DNA of 64,000 bases from assembly GCA_963761985.1 (NCBI GenBank), contig CAVXIT010000010.1, forward strand, positions 1-64,000, read 5' to 3'. The translations under genes were made by a program, and so were the position numbers. The notes beneath the pieces are model-generated. The model searched no databases. It was not told where the DNA came from and worked only from the letters and a program-made list of their open reading frames with translations. The DNA is from JACCTH01 sp963761985 (GTDB lineage Bacteria > Actinomycetota > Acidimicrobiia > Spongiisociales > ZC4RG35). Shown here piece by piece: positions 48,273 to 56,951 of the stretch (position 1 is the first letter of the stretch; each line of letters begins with the position of its first letter).

Positions 48273-49148
48273 CAGGGGACAAGCGAACGCGATCGGTCCG
48301 GCGCCAACGCGCCGACGTAGACGCCGAGCAGGACGATGAGTCCGCCGATCAAGAGCGACAGAGTCAGGGGTTCGTTGAGCAATGAGGCGGCGGCGAGGAC
48401 GGCGGTCACCGGCAAGAGCGCCGCCATGTAGGACGCCGAGCTTGCCGTCCAGCGCTGGATGACAAAAACGAAGAGAGCGAACATAACCGCTGAGGCCACC
48501 ACCAGATAGGCAACCGCCCACCAGGTCTCGGGTTGAGTGGGAAGCGACCAGGTCTCACCGAACGCAACAGACAACCCCAGGAGCAGACCGCCGCCGAGGG
48601 CCATCGCGACCGCATTGGCGACCAGCGGCGGCACCGGTGGGAAGAGCTTGTTCACGACGGTGCCTTCGGCTGCCACCACCGCCGAGGCCAGCATCAGCAA
48701 GAAGCGGCACCAAAGGAACCGATTCGCCAAATGGGTCGCCGAGGATGGCGATGCCGACCAGCGTCACCAATGCCCCGACCAGGGCTCGAATACGAAACGG
48801 TTCGAGGCTGTGCCAATGAGCCAGGAAAACCACAAAAAGAGGCATCGAAGCGAAGATCACCGATCCGATCCCGGCCGGGAGTCGGGTCAAAGCCGAGTAG
48901 GCGAACGCATAGGCGAGGGTGAACGACAGGAAGCCGTAGAGCAACACTCCAACGAGGCTCCGACCCCGCGGGAGCGATTGCCGGCGCAGCACAAAGGCGA
49001 CCGTGAGCAGGACAGCGGCAGCCGAAAACCGCATCCCAGCTCCGAAGAATGGGGACAGCTCTCGGTTCGAGAAACGGACGGCAACAAAATTGACGCCGCC
49101 CAAAATCACGAAGGAGACAAACGCGACGATGGTCGCCCGATCGGGCAC
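48272..49148 (-). CDS. EamA/DMT-family transporter, one frameshift
   Basis: Ten-helix drug/metabolite transporter with two EamA repeats. The N-terminal part, from GTG 49,148, has ATIVAFVSFVILGGVNFVAV, RELSPFFGAGMRFSAAAVLL and YSALTRLPAGIGSVIFASMP. A frameshift near 48,705 is followed by LLMLASAVVAAEGTVVNKLF, AVAYLVVASAVMFALFVFVI and SLLIGGLIVLLGVYVGALAP. It begins five bases after the prcA stop, so it is cotranscribed with the proteasome genes. The substrate is unknown. Confidence 0.82.
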
Positions 49149-49152
49149 GGAG

Positions 49153-49800
49153 TTATTCGGAAACCTGAAGCCGTCGAAAAGCGCGCCGACCGTTGGTCCG
49201 GTCGAGCACCGCTGCCTCCCAACCCTCCGACTCACGCCCTTCCGCAGCCTGAAAAGCCTCTTTGCCGATCGCCAGTGCGCCTTCGATGTCTAGGCCTTCC
49301 TTCCAGGCCTTGCGGAGATTTTCCGCCAGGACCTCGGCCTTGCCGCCGATGGCTGCCACCCTGCGTTCGTCGTAGAGCGTGCCGTCGTAGCTGATTCGGT
49401 ACAAACGGTTGGGTTCACCGACCTCGGCCACGAGAACTTCCACTTCGTAAGGCTTGGGTTCACGCGAGAAGATCGCTCCCAGGGCCTCGGAAAAGGCGGT
49501 GGCGACCGCTTGGGCGTTGACATCGTCGCGGCTGTAGAGGTAGCCCATCAGGTCGGCCTGCCGAATGCCGGCCTTGCGCAACATTTCAAACTCGTTGTAA
49601 CGGCCGACTCCCGCAAACGCGATCCGGTCGTAAACCTCGCTGATCTTTTTGAGGGCAGTGGACGGGTTCTCCGCCAAAAGCAGCACTCCGTCGGCGTATT
49701 CGATCGCGGCGATCGAACGCCCCCGCGCGATGCCTTTGCGAGCGAACTCGGACTTCTCGCGAACTACTTGCTCAGGGGCGACGTACATCGGAAAGCTCAT
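49153..49800 (-). CDS. prcA: Proteasome alpha subunit
   Basis: Forms the gating outer rings of the 20S proteasome. It starts MSFPMYVAPEQVVREKSEFA, the N-terminal gating segment, followed by ARGRSIAAIEYADGVLLLAE, YDRIAFAGVGRYNEFEMLRK and GYLYSRDDVNAQAVATAFSE. Length 215 is slightly short of mycobacterial PrcA (248), mainly at the C-terminus. No catalytic threonine is expected. It overlaps prcB by four bases. Confidence 0.94.
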   Translation of the reverse strand: MSFPMYVAPEQVVREKSEFARKGIARGRSIAAIEYADGVLLLAENPSTALKKISEVYDRIAFAGVGRYNEFEMLRKAGIRQADLMGYLYSRDDVNAQAVATAFSEALGAIFSREPKPYEVEVLVAEVGEPNRLYRISYDGTLYDERRVAAIGGKAEVLAENLRKAWKEGLDIEGALAIGKEAFQAAEGRESEGWEAAVLDRTNGRRAFRRLQVSE

Positions 49801-50585
49801 CGGATGTTCTCGACCGCTTTCTCGGCAGCTGGCCGTATCTCGGTGTCCGAGAGCTCCTTCACACCCTCTGCATCGATGGTCACCACCGTCGGGAAGATGC
49901 CTCGCCGCAGGTCCGGTCCGCCCGTCGCGGTGTCCTCCTGGGCCGCCGAGACCAGAGCACCAACCGCCACATCGACCGCTTGGTCTGCCGTCAAGCCCTC
50001 GGCGAAGTTGGCCCGCAGGTAGGACTTGGCCAGGCTGGCGCCCGACCCGGTGGAGCCAAAGTTGTTCTCCTCGTAGCGGCCACCGACGACGTCGTAGGTG
50101 TAGAGGCGGCCACGGCCAGAAAGCAGGTCATAACCGGCAAAAAGCGGGACAACAAAAAGCCCCTGCATCGCCATCGGCAATTGGCTCCGGACCAGGCGGG
50201 CGAGAAACGCCGCTTTGCCTTCGAGCGAGAGCCGCGAACCCTCGATCTTCTCGTAATGCTCCAATTCGACCTGAAAGAGCCGGACCATCTCGATGGCCAA
50301 ACCGGCGATGCCGGCAATAGCAACAGCCGAATAGGAGTCGGCTGGGAACACCTTGCGGATCTCGCGATGAGCAACCTGGTTTCCTTCGGTCGCCTGGCGA
50401 TCACCAGCCATCACCACTCCCCCCTGGAAGCGCAGGGCCAGGACGGTGGTGCCCTCAGGCGTTCTTAGGGACTTCGCGTCGCCGGCTAGGTCCAAGCGCG
50501 CAGAGTGTCCCAGGGTTTTGAGTAGGTCGGTGAAGCTCGATCCGGGGGCGGGGATGTCAAACAGCAGCGGAAGGCTGAGCCTCAC
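49797..50585 (-). CDS. prcB: Proteasome beta subunit
   Basis: Catalytic subunit synthesised with a propeptide. Cleavage between Gly45 and Thr46 in TPEGTTVLAL exposes the N-terminal nucleophile threonine. Other active-site residues are the aspartate in VVMAGDRQATEGN and the lysine in HREIRKVFPADS. It continues with AIAGIAGLAIEMVRLFQVE and SGSGASLAKSYLRANFAEG. Length 262. Chain begins MRLSLPLLFDIPAPGSSFT. It is coupled to pup on one side and prcA on the other. Confidence 0.95.
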   Translation of the reverse strand: MRLSLPLLFDIPAPGSSFTDLLKTLGHSARLDLAGDAKSLRTPEGTTVLALRFQGGVVMAGDRQATEGNQVAHREIRKVFPADSYSAVAIAGIAGLAIEMVRLFQVELEHYEKIEGSRLSLEGKAAFLARLVRSQLPMAMQGLFVVPLFAGYDLLSGRGRLYTYDVVGGRYEENNFGSTGSGASLAKSYLRANFAEGLTADQAVDVAVGALVSAAQEDTATGGPDLRRGIFPTVVTIDAEGVKELSDTEIRPAAEKAVENIR

Positions 50586-50767
50586 TCTCCGCCTTTCTGG
50601 ATGTAGTTACGTACAAACTCCTCGGCGTTCTCCTCTAAGACCTGATCAATCTCGTCGAGCAATTCGTCAAGCTTCTCGTCGGAGGGGCGATCGTCGGTCT
50701 TGCCTTCTTCTTCCGCGTGTTTGCGATCCGGATCTTTCGAGCGGCGTGCTTGTTCCCGTTCAGCCAT
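50582..50767 (-). CDS. pup: Prokaryotic ubiquitin-like protein Pup, ending GGE
   Basis: Intrinsically disordered 61-residue modifier joined to lysines of substrates. It is rich in charged residues (RSKDPDRKHAEEEGKTDD), with the Mpa-binding region VLEENAEEFVRNYIQKGGE. The C-terminus is Gly-Gly-Glu, the ligatable form, not the Gly-Gly-Gln precursor known from M. tuberculosis. A GGAGG site lies six bases upstream of its ATG, inside the dop 3' end. The ATG overlaps the dop stop (TGATG). Confidence 0.96.
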   Translation of the reverse strand: MAEREQARRSKDPDRKHAEEEGKTDDRPSDEKLDELLDEIDQVLEENAEEFVRNYIQKGGE

Positions 50768-52245
50768 CAGTGTCCTCCGAGAGCGGCGATCAACGCGGCG
50801 GCGTCGTCCACCGAGTCGAGCAGGGCGCCCACCCGCAAGCGGTCGCCTCTAAGTGGTTCCATCATAGGGATGCGTTTCAAGTGGGACTCTCCTGTGTCGA
50901 AAACCAGCGAATCCCAGTTAGCCGCAACGAGCGCTCCCGGAAATCGACTCACGCAACGGCCGCGGAAATAGGCGCGGGTTCGTTCCGGTGGTTCGGTCTC
51001 GGCGTTAGCGATTTCCTCGTCGGTGAACAGACGAATCATGGCTCCTCGATCGACCAGGCGACGATGCAGGCTTCGAGAAGGGTCAACGTCGTGGTACTGG
51101 ATGTCTGCCAGCCTGAGCTTGGGGTTGTCCCAGGTCAACCCATCGCGCTCGATAAACCCCTCGAACAGTCGGCGCTTGGCCGCCCAGTCGAGACGATCGG
51201 CGGTGAGCATCGGATCCTGCTCGAGATCCGTCAGCACTTCCTCCCACGTGGCAATCACCCGGAGCGCCATTGGATCGTCGTACTCGGTCTCGACGTACTT
51301 ACGAACCCACTCGTAGTAGCGCCACTGCAATTCAAGGGCAGTCGCCGACGATGCCCCGTCGAGCATCAACGGCCGCCCCAGCGAAAGATCGTGGCTGACC
51401 TGCCAGCACGACGACACCGGGTCAGACAGGTCGAGCGGCTCGGGCAATGCGCCGTCTTCGAGGGCCGCGAGGAGCAAAGCCATCGTCCCTAACTTGAGGA
51501 AGATCTGCACCTCAGAGAGGTTGGCGTCGCCAATGATGATGTGGAGGCGCCGGTACTTCGAAGGGTCACCATGGGGCTCGTCCCGGGTGTTGATGATCGG
51601 GCGCTTCAGAGTGGTTTCCAGCCCAACTTCCTCTTCGAAAAAATCGGCCCGCTGGGTCAACTGGAAAGGAACATCGGGACGGCCGTTCTCGGACCCAACC
51701 TTGCCCGCCCCCGTGAATATCTGCCGGGTGACGAGGAAAGAGGTGGCGAACCGGATCACATCACCAAAAGGGGTTTCCCTGGCCAGCAAGTAGTTCTCGT
51801 GGGCGCCGTAGCTGTTGCCCTTGCCATCGGAGTTGTTCTTGTAGACCGATAGCTGCTGCCCGGCCGGGAGCAGCTCAACCGCAGCTTCGGCTGCCCGCCG
51901 CATGACGATCTCTCCCACCTTGTCATAGAGCGTGCCCTCGAGCGCGTCGTAACACTCAGGCCCGGAGAATTCGGGGTGGGCATGGTCGACGTAGAGACGG
52001 GCTCCGTTGGAGAGGACCGCATTGACCAGCGCCCCTTCGGGGTCGGCTACGCCATAGCCCTCGTGTCCGAAGCCGCGCGCATCACGTCCGGGCGACTCCT
52101 CCTCATAGGACCATTGCACCCGCACCCGGCGTCCCGGATAGGAATTGACCAGCTGCGTCGAGGCCAACGCGGGATTGAAATCGCGGGCACCTCGGACGGT
52201 GATGCCGTACTCGGTCTCGGTGCCGAGCACCTTGTGAATGGCCAT
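50767..52245 (-). CDS. dop: Depupylase/deamidase of Pup
   Basis: PafA paralogue that removes Pup from substrates and, where needed, deamidates Pup. It starts MAIHKVLGTETEYGITVRGA at ATG 52,245 (492 aa), with SNGARLYVDHAHPEFSGPEC carrying the catalytic aspartate, SVYKNNSDGKGNSYGAHEN, KRPIINTRDEPHGDPSKYRR and IIIGDANLSEVQIFLKLGT. A longer reading begins at 52,308, but those residues overlap mpa and have no family match. Since Pup here ends in Glu, Dop would work mainly as a depupylase. Confidence 0.95.
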   Translation of the reverse strand: MAIHKVLGTETEYGITVRGARDFNPALASTQLVNSYPGRRVRVQWSYEEESPGRDARGFGHEGYGVADPEGALVNAVLSNGARLYVDHAHPEFSGPECYDALEGTLYDKVGEIVMRRAAEAAVELLPAGQQLSVYKNNSDGKGNSYGAHENYLLARETPFGDVIRFATSFLVTRQIFTGAGKVGSENGRPDVPFQLTQRADFFEEEVGLETTLKRPIINTRDEPHGDPSKYRRLHIIIGDANLSEVQIFLKLGTMALLLAALEDGALPEPLDLSDPVSSCWQVSHDLSLGRPLMLDGASSATALELQWRYYEWVRKYVETEYDDPMALRVIATWEEVLTDLEQDPMLTADRLDWAAKRRLFEGFIERDGLTWDNPKLRLADIQYHDVDPSRSLHRRLVDRGAMIRLFTDEEIANAETEPPERTRAYFRGRCVSRFPGALVAANWDSLVFDTGESHLKRIPMMEPLRGDRLRVGALLDSVDDAAALIAALGGH

Positions 52246-52249
52246 CGAC

Positions 52250-53974
52250 CTAAAGGTACTGCCCCCCGGTGACAGCTTCGATGAGCCGGCTTTCAGAATC
52301 CCCACCAATCAGCGTGCGAACGTAGACGATTCGCTCGCCCTTCTTGCCGGAAATCTTGGCCCAGTCGTCGGGATTGGTTGTGTTGGGAAGGTCTTCGTGC
52401 TCGCGGAACTCCTGCTTGATCGCAGCCTGGAGGTCGGCCCGCCGGATGCCGGAGCTTCCACCCGCGATCTGACGCTTGATCGCATCTTTCTTCGCCCGAC
52501 GCACGATGTTTTCGATCATCGCTCCGGAGGAGAAGTCCTTGAAATAGAGGACCTCACGGTCGCCGTTGGCGTAGGTCACCTCGAGGAAGCGATTCTCCTC
52601 CCCGTCGGAGTACATGCTGCTCACCGTGGACTCGACTATTTCGCTCAACATGCGCTGGGCGTCGCCGTCACACGCCGCGAGCTCGTCGGCATCGAGGGGT
52701 ACAGATGTGTTCAGGTAGATCTTGAAGATCTCGCGGGCAGCAGCGGTGTCGGGGCGGGAGATCTTGATCTTCACGTCGAGACGACCCGGCCGGAGGATGG
52801 CGGGGTCGATGAGATCTTCCCGGTTTGAGGCGCCGATCACGATGACGTTCTTCAGCGACTCGACGCCGTCGAGCTCGGAGAGCAGCTGGGGGACGATGGT
52901 CGACTCGACGTCGGAGCTGATACCGCTGCCTCTGATGCGGAAGAGAGAGTCCATCTCGTCGAAGAAAACGATGACGGGCACGCCCTCGTCCGACTTCTCC
53001 TTGGCACGGGAGAAGATCAAGCGAATCTGGCGCTCGGTCTCTCCGACCCATTTGTTGAGGAGTTCGGGTCCCTTGATGTTGAGGAAGTAGCTGCGGGCGT
53101 TGGGCTCGCCGGTTCGTTCCGCCACGGCCTTGGCCAAACTGTTGGCGACGGCCTTGGCGATCAAGGTCTTGCCGCAACCCGGGGGGCCATAGAGCAGGAT
53201 TCCCTTGGGGGCCTCCAGGCCATACTCGAGGAAGAGGTCACGGTGGATGTAGGGCAGTTCGACCGCGTCTCGGATCTCTTCGATTTGGTAGGCCAGACCA
53301 CCCACCTGCTCGTAGGTGATGTCAGGAATTTCTTCGAGGACCAATTCCTCGACTTCCGGACGGGCGAGGCGCTCGATAACCAGGTCGGCCCGGGCATCGA
53401 CCCGGACGAAGTCGCCGGGCCGGATCTTGACATCCTGCATCGAGTCGGCGAGGTTGACCACCCTTTCATCGTCGGTATGGGCGATCACGACCAGTCGACC
53501 GTCGTCGAGCGCCTCCCGGACGCGAACCACGTCGCCGGTGGGGTCAAAGGCGCGGACGTCGATGATGCTGAACGATTCGTTCAGCAGGACCTCCTGGCCC
53601 TTTTGCAAGAGCTTGACCTCAACGTTTGGTTGGGCGGCGACCCGGAGTTTGCGGTTGCCAGAAATCAGGTCGACAGTGCCGTCGTCGTTGATGGCGGTCA
53701 CAGTTCCAAAGCTGTTGGGGGGCGAAGTGAGTTTGTCGACTTCGGCTCGCAGCACGGCCAGTTGTTCCCGCGCCTCTTCGAGGACAGTGGCCAGACGATC
53801 GTTCTGACCGAGCGCCCGGCTCAACTTCTCCTGGGCGTCATTGAGCCGGCTTTCCATCTCCTGCACACGCCGGGGAGCGTCTTGCAGACGGCGGCGCAGG
53901 CTGACTACCTCGTCTTCGAGGACGCCTACCTGACGCCGCAGTTCGGATGTCTCGTCGCTCCCGCTAGGGCTCAT
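52250..53974 (-). CDS. mpa: Proteasome-associated AAA ATPase (ARC/Mpa)
   Basis: Hexameric unfoldase feeding pupylated proteins to the 20S proteasome. The N-terminal coiled coil (LRRQVGVLEDEVVSLRRRL, then REQLAVLRAEVDKLTSPPN) binds Pup. Two OB folds follow, then the AAA module with GPPGCGKTLIAKAVANSLAK (Walker A), VIVFFDEMDSLF (Walker B) and AILRPGRLDVKIKI. The extreme C-terminus GQYL is the motif that opens the proteasome gate. ATG 53,974 has an AGGAG site six bases upstream. A TATACT box near 54,030 on the minus strand could be its -10 element. Confidence 0.95.
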   Translation of the reverse strand: MSPSGSDETSELRRQVGVLEDEVVSLRRRLQDAPRRVQEMESRLNDAQEKLSRALGQNDRLATVLEEAREQLAVLRAEVDKLTSPPNSFGTVTAINDDGTVDLISGNRKLRVAAQPNVEVKLLQKGQEVLLNESFSIIDVRAFDPTGDVVRVREALDDGRLVVIAHTDDERVVNLADSMQDVKIRPGDFVRVDARADLVIERLARPEVEELVLEEIPDITYEQVGGLAYQIEEIRDAVELPYIHRDLFLEYGLEAPKGILLYGPPGCGKTLIAKAVANSLAKAVAERTGEPNARSYFLNIKGPELLNKWVGETERQIRLIFSRAKEKSDEGVPVIVFFDEMDSLFRIRGSGISSDVESTIVPQLLSELDGVESLKNVIVIGASNREDLIDPAILRPGRLDVKIKISRPDTAAAREIFKIYLNTSVPLDADELAACDGDAQRMLSEIVESTVSSMYSDGEENRFLEVTYANGDREVLYFKDFSSGAMIENIVRRAKKDAIKRQIAGGSSGIRRADLQAAIKQEFREHEDLPNTTNPDDWAKISGKKGERIVYVRTLIGGDSESRLIEAVTGGQYL

Positions 53975-54077
53975 CGACAACTCCTAAATGTCCTGGCTCA
54001 TTGACCGCCTTCGAGCAGTATACGAAGAGGTCCTTTTATCCAATTGATATCGGCGCGCAGGGTGCAAGCTGGAGTTT

Positions 54078-55277
54078 TCAGAGCGGCGGAAGACCGCCGA
54101 CTTCCGGTGCATCGCCATCGGATTCCACCTCGTCCCGACGAATACCCAGCACAAAGAGGATCGCATCCAAATATGGGACTGAGACGGAACTGTCAGCCGC
54201 GCCTCGGACGATGGGCTTTGGGTTGAACCCGATGCCGAGGCCCGCCGCGGCGAGCATGTCGAGGTCATTGGCGCCGTCTCCGATCGCGACCACCTGATCG
54301 AGAGCAATTCCTTCCGCACGCGCGATCTCGCGCAGGATCTCGGCTTTGCGCGCTCGGTCGACGATGGGGCCAAGCAGGCGACCGGTGAGACGTCCATCTT
54401 CGATTTCGAGCTCATTGGCGTAGGAGTGGTCGAGTTCGAGTTCTGCAGCCAGGCGGTCGGTGAACCAGGTGAAGCCCCCGGAAAGAAGTCCGATCCTCAT
54501 TCCCATCCGTTTCAGTGTGCGGATGAAGGTGCGAGCGCCAGGAGTGAGACGAATCGCGGCGGCGACCTCGTCGAGTACCGCGACGGGAACTCCCTCCAAG
54601 AGCCGAACCCGGTCCGTCAGAGACTCGGCGAAGTCGACCTCGCCTTCCATGGCGAGCGCAGTGGCGGCCGCGATTTCCTTCTGCTTCCCAGCCGCTGCGG
54701 CCAGCAATTCGATTACTTCGTCCTGAATCAGGGTGGAGTCGACATCCATCACCACCAGCCGTTTCGAACGCCGGGCGATGCCTTCGGCCTGGACTGCGAG
54801 GTCAACGCCATACATCGCCGAAGTCTCGAGGAGGGCGGTTCTCATCGCCGCCTGGTCACCTCCGCTCACCGCGAGCTCATAGCTGACGACGGGGTATCGG
54901 GAAAGCCGTTCGATCGAGTCGATATTTCCCCCAGCGTTGGCAATCGCGCGGCTAACTGCGCCGAAGGTCTGGGGGTCGACGCGAGCTCCGATCACCGACA
55001 CCGCAAACCGGCCGCGGGCTGGACTGGCGATCTCGGTTAGAGGTTCGAAATCCGCCGTCAGTCCTCGCTCCTTGGCATAGGAGAGGACCTCATCAAGGGT
55101 TTCGTCGTTGCTGACCGAAACGAGCACATTGAGGCTCAGCCGATCCCTGACCACGACCTGTTCCACGTCGTAGAGCTCGCAGTTGCCCGCGCTGAGCACG
55201 TCCATGAGGCCCGCGGTAAGGCCCGGTCCGTCGGGTCCGAAGACCCGAACGAGGATCGTCGATCCAGCGTCATTCAT
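54078..55277 (-). CDS. serB: Phosphoserine phosphatase with N-terminal ACT domains
   Basis: Last step of serine biosynthesis. It has a regulatory N-terminus with two ACT-like repeats (STILVRVFGPDGPGLTAGLM; RFAVSVIGARVDPQTFGAVS) and a HAD phosphatase domain: VMDVDSTLIQDEVIELLA (motif I), LSGGFTWFTDRLAAELELDH (motif II) and VVAIGDGANDLDMLAAAGLG (motif IV). Length 399. ATG 55,277 overlaps the trmI stop by eight bases. Its presence between trmI and mpa is also seen in other Actinobacteria. Serine sensing by ACT is inferred. Confidence 0.92.
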   Translation of the reverse strand: MNDAGSTILVRVFGPDGPGLTAGLMDVLSAGNCELYDVEQVVVRDRLSLNVLVSVSNDETLDEVLSYAKERGLTADFEPLTEIASPARGRFAVSVIGARVDPQTFGAVSRAIANAGGNIDSIERLSRYPVVSYELAVSGGDQAAMRTALLETSAMYGVDLAVQAEGIARRSKRLVVMDVDSTLIQDEVIELLAAAAGKQKEIAAATALAMEGEVDFAESLTDRVRLLEGVPVAVLDEVAAAIRLTPGARTFIRTLKRMGMRIGLLSGGFTWFTDRLAAELELDHSYANELEIEDGRLTGRLLGPIVDRARKAEILREIARAEGIALDQVVAIGDGANDLDMLAAAGLGIGFNPKPIVRGAADSSVSVPYLDAILFVLGIRRDEVESDGDAPEVGGLPPL

Positions 55278-56052
55278 CGAAACTGATTCGCGACGCCACT
55301 GTGATGAAGCCGGTGTGCCCGACCATGCGATGGTCGGGTCGAACCGATCGACCCTCCACGGTCCAGCCGCGGTGCAGAGTCTCGAACACCTCGATTTGAC
55401 CGAATGCCTTCGAATCGCGCAGGGCATCGGTGAGCGTTTGCAATTGGGGGACGGTGGGGAGGTATGAACAGAGGATGGAGCCACCCGCCAGGCTGCGGCC
55501 GGCGATGGGGACGACATGCCAGGGCTCGGGAAGGTCGAGGATCAAGCGGTCGGCCTCAACTTCTTGCACGGCGTCTTCCACTTCGCCGATTCGAAGCTCG
55601 AGATTGTCGGGGAGCTCGCCCAACCAGCGCGTGATCGACTTGCGAGCGTGAGCGGCATGGTCCTCACGCCGCTCAACGCTGATCACCCGACCGTTCGGGC
55701 CGACGAATCGCAACAATGCCAAAGTGAGTGCACCTGAACCGGTGCCCGCCTCGAGAACCGTCATGCCGGGGGCCAAATCGGCGTAAACCGCGATGGGACC
55801 GATGTCCTTGGGATAGACCACAGTGGCACCCCGCGGCATCTTCAGGATGAAGTCGCTGAGTCGGGGGCGCACGACGAGGAGCCTCCCTCCCATCGTCGAC
55901 TCCACCTGTCTGCCGGGCTCGCTTCCGATCAGGGCGTTGTGTTCCACGATGCCCTGGTGGTAATGGAACTGATTGCCGGCTTGCAGACGGACCAAATATC
56001 TTCGCCCCTTGCCGTCAATTAGAAGTGCGTTCTCGTCGGCCTCGAATTTCAT
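55270..56052 (-). CDS. trmI: tRNA (adenine-58-N1)-methyltransferase
   Basis: Makes m1A58 in the T-loop of tRNA. It shows PKDIGPIAVYADLAPGMTVL, then the SAM motif EAGTGSGALTLALLRFVGP, VISVERREDHAAHARKSIT and the catalytic-site region ADRLILDLPEPWHVV. Length 260. TrmI is usually adjacent to the proteasome genes in Actinobacteria (Rv2118c in M. tuberculosis). The ATG overlaps the ttuA stop by four bases, so it is translated after TtuA, which modifies the neighbouring U54. Confidence 0.94.
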   Translation of the reverse strand: MKFEADENALLIDGKGRRYLVRLQAGNQFHYHQGIVEHNALIGSEPGRQVESTMGGRLLVVRPRLSDFILKMPRGATVVYPKDIGPIAVYADLAPGMTVLEAGTGSGALTLALLRFVGPNGRVISVERREDHAAHARKSITRWLGELPDNLELRIGEVEDAVQEVEADRLILDLPEPWHVVPIAGRSLAGGSILCSYLPTVPQLQTLTDALRDSKAFGQIEVFETLHRGWTVEGRSVRPDHRMVGHTGFITVASRISFDE

Positions 56053-56948
56053 ACGCGTACGGTTAGCTCTTGCAGCCGGCAGAAAGCGCAAACCTCGCCG
56101 CTCGTCGGCTGACCGCAGAACCTGCACGACTCGAGGGCCGGACGATCGCTGTTCGGAAAATGTTCGCTGCCACGCTCGAGAAACCCGAATAGGAAGTTCG
56201 CCTTCGTGCCAGGTGATTCTTCTTCCAGCCTGTTGAGCCACTCCTTGTAACGGTTGATCGTGTTGCCCCTGGCCATCGGGCACTCGTCCACTTCGTACTC
56301 GATTCCCTGGAGGACCGCGTAGGCGGCCGTTTCCCGTTCGGCCACCCTGAGCAATGGCTTGACTTTGCGGGCGAAGCCTTCGCCCGTCGCAGGGAGGACC
56401 GGGCGTTGCCGCGCGAGATATTCGGAATTCCATCGCAACACGTTGGAGAACAAGGTTGCCGCCTCGTCGTCGAGGTTGTGACCCATGACCAACACGTCGT
56501 AGCCGTCGTGATCGGCAATCTGGTTGAGGATGTAACGCTTGGACAGGCCACAGGCAGAGCAGGGGCTCCGACGACTCGCCTCGGCAGCCTCGGGGACCGA
56601 GAAGCCGTAGTCATCAGGCAGGTTCGAGATCCGCAGGTTGAGATTCCGCCGTTCAGCGAAATCGGTCGTGAACTTCAGACTCTGGGACGAGTAGTCCCCG
56701 ATTCCGAGGTGCAAGTAGACGCCGTCAACTGAGTAGCCGAGCTCGGTCAGGATGTTCCACAGGGCCAGGCTGTCCTTTCCCCCTGACACACCGAGCAACA
56801 GACGGTCGGAGCCACTGAACATGGCGAAGTCCCCAATCGTCCGCTCGACCTGGCGGTGGATGTGATCGATGAAGTGGACACGGCAGAAATTGGCGTGGTG
56901 GCGCCGGACCTGGATCACGGCCTTCTCCCGGCAAACTCTGCATTTCAT
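56049..56948 (-). CDS. ttuA: TtuA-type tRNA 2-thiouridine-54 synthetase
   Basis: ATP-dependent 4Fe-4S sulfurtransferase that thiolates U54 (m5U54) of the tRNA T-loop in thermophiles. All expected residues can be placed: N-terminal zinc finger Cys3, Cys6, Cys22 and His25; the PP-loop LGVSGGKDSLALW at 52-64; active-site cysteines 130, 133 (RSPCSACGLSKRYI) and 223 (VDECPMARGN); C-terminal zinc finger Cys275, Cys278, Cys287 and Cys290. These are the Thermus TtuA positions. It lies three bases from ttuB, its sulfur donor. Confidence 0.93.
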   Translation of the reverse strand: MKCRVCREKAVIQVRRHHANFCRVHFIDHIHRQVERTIGDFAMFSGSDRLLLGVSGGKDSLALWNILTELGYSVDGVYLHLGIGDYSSQSLKFTTDFAERRNLNLRISNLPDDYGFSVPEAAEASRRSPCSACGLSKRYILNQIADHDGYDVLVMGHNLDDEAATLFSNVLRWNSEYLARQRPVLPATGEGFARKVKPLLRVAERETAAYAVLQGIEYEVDECPMARGNTINRYKEWLNRLEEESPGTKANFLFGFLERGSEHFPNSDRPALESCRFCGQPTSGEVCAFCRLQELTVRV

Positions 56949-56951
56949 CGT

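Noticed and set aside
50767..52308. dop frame extended upstream to 52,308
   Set aside because: The extra residues overlap the mpa C-terminus and precede the canonical MAIHKVLGTETEYG start.
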